Source: Lewinellaceae bacterium
Lineage (GTDB): Bacteria > Bacteroidota > Bacteroidia > Chitinophagales > Saprospiraceae
Length of the DNA stretch: 64,000 nt
Reading direction: 5' to 3'
Assembly: GCA_016713985.1 (NCBI GenBank)
Contig: JADJOD010000027.1
Coordinates: 12,813-76,812 of the forward strand
A model generated the notes under the pieces. That model had not been told where the DNA came from, ran no database searches, and worked only from the letters and a program-made list of their open reading frames with translations. How positions within the stretch are numbered: position 1 is the first letter of the stretch; every line of letters begins with the position of its first letter. The position numbers were made by a program, and so were the translations under genes. Of the stretch, positions 34,841-42,692 are shown in pieces.

Positions 34841-34917
34841 CACCGGCTGCTGCTTCTGTCAATTCGTTGATCATGAATGTTTTTTCATTCCCGAGTCGGC
34901 AGAAGAAGCAGCCGGTG
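34841..34917 (+). terminator. Imperfect hairpin after the barrel gene
   Basis: CACCGGCTGCTGCTTCTG (34841-34858) pairs with 34900-34917 with one mismatch, around a 41-base loop; TATTTTATC follows. Probable terminator for the purK-purE-barrel transcript. Confidence 0.6.
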
Positions 34918-34944
34918 GTATTTTATCAAGTGGCGATACGATTT

Positions 34945-35150
34945 GCGAACTGAAGTTCGCGTTACGGCGAACTAAAGTTCGCGTTACGGTGCGAACTGAA
35001 GTTCGCGTTACGGCGAACTAAAGTTCGCGTTACGGTGCGAACTGAAGTTCGCGTTACGGCGAACTAAAGTTCGCGTTACGGGCGAACTGAAGTTCGCGTT
35101 ACGGCGAACTAAAGTTCGCGTTACGGTGCGAACTGAAGTTCGCGTTACGG
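34945..35150. repeat. Nine tandem palindromic units in strictly alternating variants
   Basis: Nine units of 22-23 bases fill this region. Each reads GCGAACTNAAGTTCGC followed by GTTACG, and contains the palindrome GCGAACT/AGTTCGC. The central base alternates G, A, G, A, G, A, G, A, G without exception, so the higher-order unit is a 45-base dimer. The linker after each unit also varies in step (G or GT). The array ends eight bases before the last codon of the minus-strand EAD11-TIR gene. The stretch 34820-35158 holds only this array and the hairpin before it. Confidence 0.9.
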
Positions 35151-35158
35151 TACCGGAA

Positions 35159-35887
35159 TTATTTCGGCAACAACTTGCGCAACTCGGTTACGATGTCCAT
35201 AAAGGCGTCATCGGCATTTTTGAATTCCGATACGGCGCGGTTCATGGAAGGCAGCGATTTCAGTTTTTCCAGTCCCGTGCCTTCAAAATCGGCTTTTTCC
35301 ATCCGTACCGGAATAATACGCCGGCCTTCTCCCATCGAATTAAAAACCAGTTCGAACCAGTCGGGTGAATTGAACAGATTCACCGTGATCAGTACCAGCA
35401 GGTAATCGGCGTCGGCCATTTCCTGTTTGGCGCGTTCGACCAGGCCTTCTCCAAGTGTTTCGTTTACGTTATAAACCCGGATCTTTTTGGTGATCTTCAG
35501 CAGGTTGAGGTGTTTGTTCAGCATTTTGCAATGCGGCTCATCCGCCTGATCGTAAATGATCACAAACTTGGGAACGGTGGCTACGGGTGTGGATGCGGAG
35601 CCGCCGTGGCCGGGCACAAAATCATTTTCTACCAGCCCACTTATCAGGTCAAGTAACGTTTTCTGGATACGCGCGGTTTCCAGTTGGTAATCGTCGTGCC
35701 GGATGATGTTCTGGCTCATATCCCGGCTGATCTGATTCAGCCTGCCTTCGAGCAGGATGGTCTGGTTCCGTTTGTCCGGGTTGTCGGAAAGCAGTCCCTG
35801 CAGCGTTTTTATCGTTTTCGCCAGGTCTTCGGTGAGAAGTTCCTCCAGGTCTCGTATTACTTCGGGAAGCGGCTTTGAAAGCGGCAT
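35159..35887 (-). CDS. EAD11-TIR effector protein
   Basis: The 242-residue product has an N-terminal helical EAD11-like domain (about 8-85: VIRDLEELLTEDLAKTIKTL ... LLEGRLNQISRDMSQNIIRH ... RIQKTLLDLISGLVE), a Gly/Ser linker, and a TIR domain (about 106-242: KFVIIYDQADEPHCKMLNKH, LGEGLVERAKQEMADADYLL, RRIIPVRMEKADFEGTGLEKL). Bacterial TIRs often degrade or cyclise NAD. The usual catalytic Glu region reads SPDWFELVF, with Glu179 two residues after Trp; whether it aligns with the catalytic Glu needs a structure. The trypsin-like partner gene lies 14 bases upstream on the same strand with the same kind of N-terminal domain. Confidence 0.8.
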   Translation of the reverse strand: MPLSKPLPEVIRDLEELLTEDLAKTIKTLQGLLSDNPDKRNQTILLEGRLNQISRDMSQNIIRHDDYQLETARIQKTLLDLISGLVENDFVPGHGGSASTPVATVPKFVIIYDQADEPHCKMLNKHLNLLKITKKIRVYNVNETLGEGLVERAKQEMADADYLLVLITVNLFNSPDWFELVFNSMGEGRRIIPVRMEKADFEGTGLEKLKSLPSMNRAVSEFKNADDAFMDIVTELRKLLPK

Positions 35888-35901
35888 GGTATGTTGCGTT
35901 T

Positions 35902-36909
35902 TTATTTAGCGATAAAACTGAAAATGTCGCGGAACAAAATGCCCCGGTTGGCGCCTTTCCGGTCGCCCTGGGCATTGATGACCAGTCCGCCTTCGGCGTC
36001 CGTTTTACCGGCGTGGTGGATCGCCACAACCCTCCAGTCTTTATTAAAAACCGGGGAGCCGCTGCTGCCGGGTTCTGTATCGGTGGTATAAAAAAGGTGC
36101 TGGTTGAGTTGGCCGATCACGTCGTTGGCATTGAGCGCGATCTGTTTGTCCTGGCCTTTCGGGTGCTGAATGATGGTCACCCCTTCTCCAACCGCCGGAA
36201 TGGCATCCGGGTCAAATTCGACAAAACCCCACTGGCTGAGCGGCGCGTCGGCCCGATCGATCACTTTTACACGGGCAAAGTCGAGCTGGTCCGGCGGACT
36301 GGATTTAAAATCCGAAGCATCCAGTTCGTAAGCGGTGCGGGATTTGGTTTTTCCATCCGAGCCGACCTCGTAGTTGAACTCTAAGCGGGTCGTTTTGGCC
36401 ACATCCGCCGATTTGATGACGTGGTTGTTGGTAAAAATATAACCTTCTTTTGTGAGGAAGCCGGTTCCCAGTTCTCCTTCGGTGGTTACCACCCTGCAAA
36501 CAGCCTTCGAGGCGACAAGCGCCTTTTCCAACCAGTTGATTTTCAGAAGATTATTTTGACCGCCGATGATTTTTTCCAGGCGAGCGCCGTCGGGTACGGA
36601 GAATTGGAAAGAGTCGAGATTTTTGATCTTGGCATTGAGTTCGATCTTTCTCGGTATCCCTTTCATCATTTCCAGCAGGGAGAACCGGACCCGGGTTGTT
36701 TGCTGGGTCAGTTGATCAGCATTGAGGATGCCCTGATCGTACATTTTCCTGGACTGCCGGTAATTGCCCGATATCAGCAGCACATCCTGCCGGATATCGG
36801 CCCCGGTTTTTTTGTCTAACTCGAATAAAAGTTCGAGTGCTTTGTCGACATCACTTTCCTGAAGAAAACCTTCGATGGTTTCAATGTAAACTGATAAGGC
36901 GTTTTGCAT
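35902..36909 (-). CDS. EAD11-trypsin-like serine protease effector
   Basis: The 335-residue product has an N-terminal EAD11-like domain (about 5-92: IETIEGFLQESDVDKALELL ... ISGNYRQSRKMYDQGILNAD ... VRFSLLEMMKGIPRKIELN) and a trypsin/HtrA-fold protease (about 128-335). The catalytic triad is visible: H163 in IFTNNHVIKS, D210 in DQLDFARVKV, S283 in EPGSSGSPVF. There is no signal peptide or membrane segment, so it should act in the cytoplasm, unusual for HtrA-like proteases but usual for EAD-coupled ones. It is the first gene of a pair with the EAD11-TIR gene (14-base gap). No NACHT or other NTPase sensor is nearby. Confidence 0.82.
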   Translation of the reverse strand: MQNALSVYIETIEGFLQESDVDKALELLFELDKKTGADIRQDVLLISGNYRQSRKMYDQGILNADQLTQQTTRVRFSLLEMMKGIPRKIELNAKIKNLDSFQFSVPDGARLEKIIGGQNNLLKINWLEKALVASKAVCRVVTTEGELGTGFLTKEGYIFTNNHVIKSADVAKTTRLEFNYEVGSDGKTKSRTAYELDASDFKSSPPDQLDFARVKVIDRADAPLSQWGFVEFDPDAIPAVGEGVTIIQHPKGQDKQIALNANDVIGQLNQHLFYTTDTEPGSSGSPVFNKDWRVVAIHHAGKTDAEGGLVINAQGDRKGANRGILFRDIFSFIAK

Positions 36910-36975
36910 TTGACAGTTAAAAATTTTGTGGTTAAAAAATCATCGAAAGGTCTGAAACTTTCTCTGAATAGCAAA

Positions 36976-39900
36976 TTATTGCTGATGTATTGTTACTTCG
37001 TTTACTGTTTCACCACCCGTGCCGGTTCTGACATGGAATAGTCGTTTTGCAACCGTGATATTATAAACGCCGGCCGGCAATTCGCCGAGCAACAAGGTTT
37101 CACTGTTGAGCCCTTTGCCGGCAGACAAGGTTTGTTCCAACACGACCCGGCCGGTTACATCCGACAGGCGAATAAGGATATCTTCTTCATTTTCAGCCAT
37201 AAACTGAACGGTCAGCCGGTCGGAGGTGGGGGAAGGAAAGATTCCGGCGATGCCGAAGCGGTCGGCTTCCCGCGTGAGTAAAATTGTTTGGGAAACGGAG
37301 GCCGTGCCGTCGAAATCGACCGAACGCAGGCGGTAGTATGCTTTACCCGGCGGTTGCAGGTCATCCAGCGTGTAATTCCTGGGCACATTGGAGTTGGCCT
37401 GCCCTGCCTGCCTGCCCAGTTCCGTCCAGTGAATGCCGTCGGCAGATCGTTCCACGATATGCCAAAGGACGTCTTTTTCCAGCAGTGTCAGCCATTCGAG
37501 CCGGTTGCTGCGTTCGAGTACCTTGCCGGAGAAATACTGGAGTTCCAGCGGGAGCGGCACGGAGCCGAAATGCGCGCCGAATTCGCCCAAAACGGCGGTG
37601 TAAAATTCCAGGTAAAACGTGCCGACCATTTGGGTGGCGTCATTGACGCTCAGCAGGGTGGATATCGTACTGTTGTTTAGTTGTTCACAATCGGCAATAA
37701 CGCCGTCGTAGCGCGAAATCACCAGGTCCTGAATCCCGTTTCCGGGCGCCCCTGCCGCCGTTTTCAGTTCTGAAAAATCCGAATCGGTGTAAAACAGGCG
37801 GATCAGCACTTCCCCCGCAGGCGCCAGCGACGAGGTGAAATAATAATAAGTCGGCATGTAAGGAATACCGTTGGCCGAAACCGGGATGTCGTCGTAGGTC
37901 TGAACCCGGCAATTCACATTGCCCAGGTCGTAATCATTCGGGTTGATGGCGGCGATCAGCGGACCGATGTCGAGGTTGTTGTTGGTGGCATATATGCCGA
38001 ACCAGTTGTTTCCGGTTACGTTGGTCAGGGTGTAATCCGCGTCACAATTCGCCTGGGTTACGGGTTCGACGGTTTCGATCACCGCGATGCAAAAAGCCCC
38101 CTGGTTCACCCCCCAGCCGTCTACCTGGATGTAATAGGTGGTTCCGGGGTTGAGGCCGGTGTACGACACCACGGAGTTGAATCCCAAATAAGTCGTGCCG
38201 TTGTCTTCATCGCTGACTAATAACTGGTAGGTCGTGTAATCGGCCGGGTCACCGACGGTGTACAGCGCGACCTGGGTATCGTCGTTGGGGATGTAAGCGC
38301 TTTTGGGGTTGGTAAAAATGGTGACGGTGCCCGTCGGCGGCGCCGTGAATTTGAACCAGACGGTTTCATCCGCTGCGTCGAGCCAGCGCCCGGTCAGGCC
38401 GTCGCTGTCGTCTTCATCCGGGTCGGGTTCGCCGGGGTCCAGGCCTGCCCCGATATTGGAATAAATGTTGTCGTCGCAGGGGCTGTTCACCGCAATGTCG
38501 ATCGCGGCGAGCGGGGTATCGTTGAGCGGCGGGGCACATTCGGAGATTTTGAAGGTTTGCGACAACAGACCGGTCGCCTGCGGGTCGCAGAGGATGTAGT
38601 ATAACTGTCCGGCAATCAGCGTGTTACCGGGAATGGGAGGCAAAGTGGTGGCGCCGGGGACGTTAAAATCGTCGATACAATGCCAGTTTTCGTCATTGCA
38701 GCCTTCCGATGCGGCTTTAAAAAAGTAGGAGGTATAGCCGCCGGACGCGGCGGTGATCTCAAAATTGTACGACCGGGTATTGGGGGCGACAAACCGGAAT
38801 ACCCGTTCTTTTCCGGGGGTGTTGCCGCCGCAGTCGGTCAAATCCCAGAGGCCGGGTTTTTCAATAATGATCCCGTTGTTCTGGTTGCATTGAATGAAGG
38901 GGCCGTCACAATTGACCGGAGTATTAAATTCGATGATGACCCAATTGCTGTGTTCGCCGTTTGTGCAGTTGGTGCGTACGGAAAAACGATAGCGGGTGCC
39001 CGATTCCAGGTCGTCAAAATTGATTTGAAATCCGTTGAAAGCCAGGTCTTTGTGTATCAACTCCAGACCCGGCAGTTCCACCAATTCGTATTCATACGTA
39101 TCTGCGCCAAACATGTCGATCCAGGAAAGGGTGGCGTCGTTGTAGGAGACGTTGGACGTGTCGAGATCGAGCACTTCGTAACATTTATCCGCCGGGAGCG
39201 GCTCGCAGACCAGGAACGACAACCATCCATCGTCTCCCGGGGCTTTTACTTCGTCGGAAGTAAAATGTATGGTGAGGCAGCCGCTGGCGGTGGTGGAGGT
39301 GTACGGGCCCGGCGGAACCACCAGGTAGCTGCCCGAAAGTGCATCCAGGAGCGGGAATGTGGTGTTGTTGCCGTTGTAAATTTTGAGGGTGTCGCCGGCA
39401 GAGGTGGAAAAAGGGAACGATAGGGTAAAGTTCATATTGATGGCATTACCCGGGATATCGGGGCAAAATACCTTCACATAATCTTCATTGATGTCATATT
39501 CGTCAAGCACACCACCCGTATCGCTGAACGGGTCGCCGCAACTCGGGTCCGTGATGAGTTGCAGCGGTCCGGCCCAGGTGCTGTAGCCGTCGCCACAATC
39601 GGAGCGCACCCAGAAGGAGTACGTTGTGAGGCCTTCCAGGCCGGAGACGGAAGTGTTTCCAAGTGTTGAAACGCCGCTGCCCAGCTCGATACCCGACAGG
39701 CCCGGGATATAACCGTCTAAGCCAAAAGCCCAGGCATAACCGGCGGGTGAAGTGTTGGCCGGTGGCGACCAACTCCGGTTGCCGGTTATGGAAGTGACGC
39801 CTGTAACTGCAAGATTTACAGGCGGATAACAAAAGGTAAGGTCCAAAACAGGGCGCATGTGGTTGTCGCCGTCTTCCTGAATCTGGTCGGTATTACAGAT

Positions 39901-40458
39901 GTCGCTGTCGTTGTTCACGGCGCGTGTTCTGGAGCTGAAAAACGAAAGGCTGGTTGTGAGTTGTACGACGGCATTTTCCGTAAAACTCATACCGGTAGTC
40001 GGATCGGCGGTGTGGCAAACCTCGACGATCAGGTTGGAGACGCCGTCCCAATAAAAAGGTGCGGAAAAAACGTGTTCGTTCAGCCCGACTACCGGCGTGT
40101 AATCCACCGGCCCGTACACGGTCGTGGAACCCGGTTCCCAGGCGCCGGGTGTCAGCGAACCCACCGTTGTGAGCATGAGTTTTACCGTATAGTTTTCATG
40201 CACGCCCACATTTGTAACGTCCAGTACAAAAAAGCCGAGTTTGGTCATGTTCCCCGCCGTGATACCCGCTGCCGTCAGTTCGGATGCGCGATAGAGGAAT
40301 TGGGAACGGGTGCTTTCGTGGTTGTCGCCGTAAGAAGTGGGGTAGGTGGTGTTGGTATTTTGTCCGTCGAAACTTCCGATGGTAAAAGATTGTCCGGGCA
40401 GGGAAAAGGAAAAGAATAAAATGCCAAAGGTTGTAATCAGTCGTAAGGAAAAATTCAT
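36976..40458 (-). CDS. Large secreted multidomain protein with T9SS sorting domain
   Basis: The 1160-residue product has a signal peptide (MNFSLRLITTFGILFFSFSL), an N-terminal beta domain (ELTAAGITAGNMTKLGFFVL ... FYWDGVSNLIVEVCH), an FN3 domain (about 215-305), a CUB-like domain (about 310-415: CGDPFSDTGG, GDTLKIYNGN, GCLTIHFTSDEV), a second FN3 domain, a bacterial pre-peptidase-like domain (about 640-790: ETVWFKFTAPPTGTVTIFT ... YYIQVDGWG), and a T9SS sorting domain (IAGIFPSPTSDRLTVQF ... LSDVTGRVVLEQ ... LPAGVYNITV) with a short extra tail. It is probably a surface adhesin or matrix protein. The 239 bases upstream (40459-40697) show no further gene. Confidence 0.88.
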   Translation of the reverse strand: MNFSLRLITTFGILFFSFSLPGQSFTIGSFDGQNTNTTYPTSYGDNHESTRSQFLYRASELTAAGITAGNMTKLGFFVLDVTNVGVHENYTVKLMLTTVGSLTPGAWEPGSTTVYGPVDYTPVVGLNEHVFSAPFYWDGVSNLIVEVCHTADPTTGMSFTENAVVQLTTSLSFFSSRTRAVNNDSDICNTDQIQEDGDNHMRPVLDLTFCYPPVNLAVTGVTSITGNRSWSPPANTSPAGYAWAFGLDGYIPGLSGIELGSGVSTLGNTSVSGLEGLTTYSFWVRSDCGDGYSTWAGPLQLITDPSCGDPFSDTGGVLDEYDINEDYVKVFCPDIPGNAINMNFTLSFPFSTSAGDTLKIYNGNNTTFPLLDALSGSYLVVPPGPYTSTTASGCLTIHFTSDEVKAPGDDGWLSFLVCEPLPADKCYEVLDLDTSNVSYNDATLSWIDMFGADTYEYELVELPGLELIHKDLAFNGFQINFDDLESGTRYRFSVRTNCTNGEHSNWVIIEFNTPVNCDGPFIQCNQNNGIIIEKPGLWDLTDCGGNTPGKERVFRFVAPNTRSYNFEITAASGGYTSYFFKAASEGCNDENWHCIDDFNVPGATTLPPIPGNTLIAGQLYYILCDPQATGLLSQTFKISECAPPLNDTPLAAIDIAVNSPCDDNIYSNIGAGLDPGEPDPDEDDSDGLTGRWLDAADETVWFKFTAPPTGTVTIFTNPKSAYIPNDDTQVALYTVGDPADYTTYQLLVSDEDNGTTYLGFNSVVSYTGLNPGTTYYIQVDGWGVNQGAFCIAVIETVEPVTQANCDADYTLTNVTGNNWFGIYATNNNLDIGPLIAAINPNDYDLGNVNCRVQTYDDIPVSANGIPYMPTYYYFTSSLAPAGEVLIRLFYTDSDFSELKTAAGAPGNGIQDLVISRYDGVIADCEQLNNSTISTLLSVNDATQMVGTFYLEFYTAVLGEFGAHFGSVPLPLELQYFSGKVLERSNRLEWLTLLEKDVLWHIVERSADGIHWTELGRQAGQANSNVPRNYTLDDLQPPGKAYYRLRSVDFDGTASVSQTILLTREADRFGIAGIFPSPTSDRLTVQFMAENEEDILIRLSDVTGRVVLEQTLSAGKGLNSETLLLGELPAGVYNITVAKRLFHVRTGTGGETVNEVTIHQQ

Positions 40459-40697
40459 GTCATGGTAGCGATTAAGTTAAAAAACAAGGGAGCCGAAAAT
40501 CCGGAATCGTATAGCAAAAAATGCACCACGATCCTTATTCGGGCGTCCATAAACGGCAGTTGGGCAACATAAAGTATTCGGGCTGATCCTTGCTGCCGGG
40601 CATAAAATTACTGGAAGGGCGGCATTCCGGCTTCTTTCGGTGCTAATTTTTAAAAAAACGGTCGAAAACGGCAGATAACGGACGCAGGGGCGGCGGC

Positions 40698-41204
40698 TCA
40701 GACCAGGCGGCGGTGCCAGCTCGCTCCGAAAGGTAACAGCCAGTGTTGTTCCAATTCTTCTTTGGTTTGGGCCAGGGTATTTACAACGAGGGTGTCGCGG
40801 TTGATACGGCCTTCCGCAACTCGGGCGGCAAATTCCGTCCGACCGGCGAAATGCAGGGTTTCGTTTTCAACCCAGGCAAAACGCATCCGTTCAAAAAGAT
40901 CGACGCCGAGTTGCTGCCCCAGGTGTTCGAGGAAGTGTACGGATTTATCAATCGAACAACCGCTGGCATCTGCCCGCGTTTCGTCCACCATTAATATAAC
41001 GTACTGATTGTGAAATACTTCTGCCTTTGCTTGTAAAGCCTGGTTATGGGCCGTCCATTGCCTCGAAAAAGCGTCGAGCGCCGTTTGTGCGGTGATCACC
41101 TCCACATCCGTCAGGGGCCGGGCGGCCGTATAAATCCATACCCGCGATTGCGGTGCAAATGCGGGGTCGTGGGTGAGGGTGGGTGTGGTTGTTGATTTCG
41201 TCAT
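40698..41204 (-). CDS. Conserved Bacteroidota protein, often mislabelled ABC transporter ATPase
   Basis: The 168-residue product contains SRVWIYTAARPLTDVEVITA, QWTAHNQALQAKAEVFHNQY, VILMVDETRADASGCSIDKS and a late RINRDTLVVNTLAQTKEELE ... ASWHRRLV. This is a conserved small cytoplasmic family of Bacteroidota that many databases call an ABC transporter ATPase, although I see no Walker A (GxxxxGK) or signature (LSGGQ) motif. The invariant-looking DETxxxASGCSIDKSVHF block, with a Cys, is the likely functional site. Function unknown. Confidence 0.8.
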   Translation of the reverse strand: MTKSTTTPTLTHDPAFAPQSRVWIYTAARPLTDVEVITAQTALDAFSRQWTAHNQALQAKAEVFHNQYVILMVDETRADASGCSIDKSVHFLEHLGQQLGVDLFERMRFAWVENETLHFAGRTEFAARVAEGRINRDTLVVNTLAQTKEELEQHWLLPFGASWHRRLV

Positions 41205-41209
41205 TGGTC

Positions 41210-41343
41210 GTTATTAATCGTCATTATGTCATTGGGGCCATTATTATGTCATTGGGATCATTTTGCTGCATTTGTAAGTGAGACACTGAAGGGGCATTAG
41301 ATTTTCTGGCTTCTATGAATCAGCAAGCCCCTTCAGAGTCTCA
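41210..41343. repeat. Direct repeats and near-perfect hairpin after the Fe-S gene
   Basis: The word ATTATGTCATTGGG occurs twice in 41223-41256. Then GTGAGACACTGAAGGGGC (41277-41294) pairs with 41326-41343 with one mismatch around a 31-base loop. It lies just past the stop of the minus-strand gene at 41369 and is probably its terminator. Confidence 0.65.
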
Positions 41344-41368
41344 CTACCGCCGACAATGACAAAACAAT

Positions 41369-42148
41369 TCATCCCAGCTTCGTCAATACCATCTCTGAAA
41401 GGTCATAAACGGGAATTTGTTCATTTTTTTCCTTGGCTTTGAGTCCGTCCTGCAACATGGTCAGGCAGAACGGGCAATTGGCGGCTAAAGCGGTCGGGTT
41501 GGTTTCGAGCGCTTCTTCCACCCGTTCTACGTTGATCCGTTTGTCGCCGGGTTCGTCTTCTTTCCACATTTGCGCACCGCCGGCGCCGCAACACAGGCCG
41601 TTTTTACGCGAACGTTTCATTTCCACAAGGTCCACGTCCAGGGCTTCGAGCAGTGCGCGTGGGGCTTCGTACACGTCGTTGGCGCGGCCGAGGTAGCAGG
41701 AATCGTGGTACGTGATGCGTTTTCCTTTAAAATCGCCGCCTTCTTTGAGTTTGAGTTTCCCGCTGGAAATCAGTTCGTTGAGTAACTGCGTGTGGTGCAC
41801 GACATCATAGTTGCCGCCGAGAGCCGGGTATTCGTTTTTCAATACGTTAAAACAATGCGGACAGGCTGTGACGATCTTTTTTACGCCGTACATATGGAGC
41901 GTTTCGATGTTCATGGCCGCTGTCATCTGGAACAGGAATTCGTTGCCTGCACGACGCGCAGGGTCGCCGGTGCAGCGCTCTTCGTTGCCGAGAATGGCGA
42001 AGTCCACGCCGGCGTGGTTCAGGATTTCACACAAGGCGCGGGTCACTTTTTGCGCCCGGGCATCGAAGGAGCCGGCACAACCGACCCAGAAGAGGATTTC
42101 GGGGGAGCGGCCTTCTGACTGGAGTTCGGCTATTGTTTTGGCGAGCAT
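41369..42148 (-). CDS. CCG-domain Fe-S oxidoreductase subunit (HdrB/LutA/GlpC-like)
   Basis: The 259-residue product has two cysteine-rich CCG domains: WVGCAGSFDARA, CTGDPARRAG and TACPHCFNVLKNE in the first half, then YHDSCYLGR, KNGLCCGAGGAQMW and ANCPFCLTMLQDG in the second. This matches subunit B of heterodisulfide reductase and related lactate/glycerol-3-phosphate oxidoreductases, where the cysteines hold noncubane clusters. With the membrane Fe-S subunit encoded at 42693-44000 it probably forms an electron-transfer complex at the inner membrane. The substrate is unknown. Two small genes lie between the two subunits on the same strand. Confidence 0.88.
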   Translation of the reverse strand: MLAKTIAELQSEGRSPEILFWVGCAGSFDARAQKVTRALCEILNHAGVDFAILGNEERCTGDPARRAGNEFLFQMTAAMNIETLHMYGVKKIVTACPHCFNVLKNEYPALGGNYDVVHHTQLLNELISSGKLKLKEGGDFKGKRITYHDSCYLGRANDVYEAPRALLEALDVDLVEMKRSRKNGLCCGAGGAQMWKEDEPGDKRINVERVEEALETNPTALAANCPFCLTMLQDGLKAKEKNEQIPVYDLSEMVLTKLG

Positions 42149-42210
42149 TTTTTTGACAGGATTTACAAGATTTGCAGGATTAAGATAAGAATGGATGGTT
42201 TTACGAAGAT

Positions 42211-42486
42211 TTAAGTGGGCAGTGCTTTGGGGGTTTGGGCGGCCGTTACTTTTTCAAAAAGTTGATTGGCAAGTGGGAGCAATTGTTTGAAGGATCGGTT
42301 AAATGCATTTTTTAGGGATTGTCTGTCAATCTCATTCAGAGATTCAGCATCTTGCCAAAATCGCCGGCTAATGAGCTGGCGTTCTTCTTCTGACCTTGCC
42401 ATCAGGTATAGAATAAAAAATGTCCGGAGCGTGGGGTCGTCGGTCAGACGGGTTACTATATCGTGAACCATACTGTATTTTTTCAT
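42211..42486 (-). CDS. Small helical protein of unknown function
   Basis: The 91-residue product (MKKYSMVHDIVTRLTDDPTL ... NAFNRSFKQLLPLANQLFEK) is predicted to be helical and soluble, with no known motif. Its start overlaps the stop of the upstream 63-residue gene by four bases (ATGA, 42483-42486), so the two are translationally coupled. It is located between the two Fe-S subunit genes, in the same direction. Confidence 0.65.
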   Translation of the reverse strand: MKKYSMVHDIVTRLTDDPTLRTFFILYLMARSEEERQLISRRFWQDAESLNEIDRQSLKNAFNRSFKQLLPLANQLFEKVTAAQTPKALPT

Positions 42487-42674
42487 AATGCGGGTGGTTC
42501 GTTTAACTGTTTTTTGATTTCGTTCATCCGGTCAAGAACGGAATTGACGTACTCGTCAAACCCTTTTGGATCGTCTCTCCAAAAGTCGGGGTTTTGAAGA
42601 TGAACATCCAAAAGTATTATTAAGATTTCAAGTTCATCAAGGAGCATATTTCTTTCCTGGTCACTCATATTCAA
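42483..42674 (-). CDS. Small acidic helical protein of unknown function
   Basis: The 63-residue product (MNMSDQERNMLLDELEILII ... FDEYVNSVLDRMNEIKKQLN) is acidic and helical. It starts 18 bases after the stop of the membrane Fe-S subunit gene and overlaps the next small gene by four bases. The tight spacing is good evidence that it is real; there is no family I recognise. The two small proteins together may be a toxin-antitoxin-like pair or accessory factors. Confidence 0.6.
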   Translation of the reverse strand: MNMSDQERNMLLDELEILIILLDVHLQNPDFWRDDPKGFDEYVNSVLDRMNEIKKQLNEPPAL

Positions 42675-42692
42675 CAGGTTTTACCAGGTTGA

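Noticed and set aside
34945..35150. CRISPR array
   Set aside because: Units are contiguous with one- or two-base linkers and no unique spacers; there are no cas genes.
40698..41204. ABC transporter ATPase
   Set aside because: The common database label is not supported: no Walker A, Walker B or signature motif is present.
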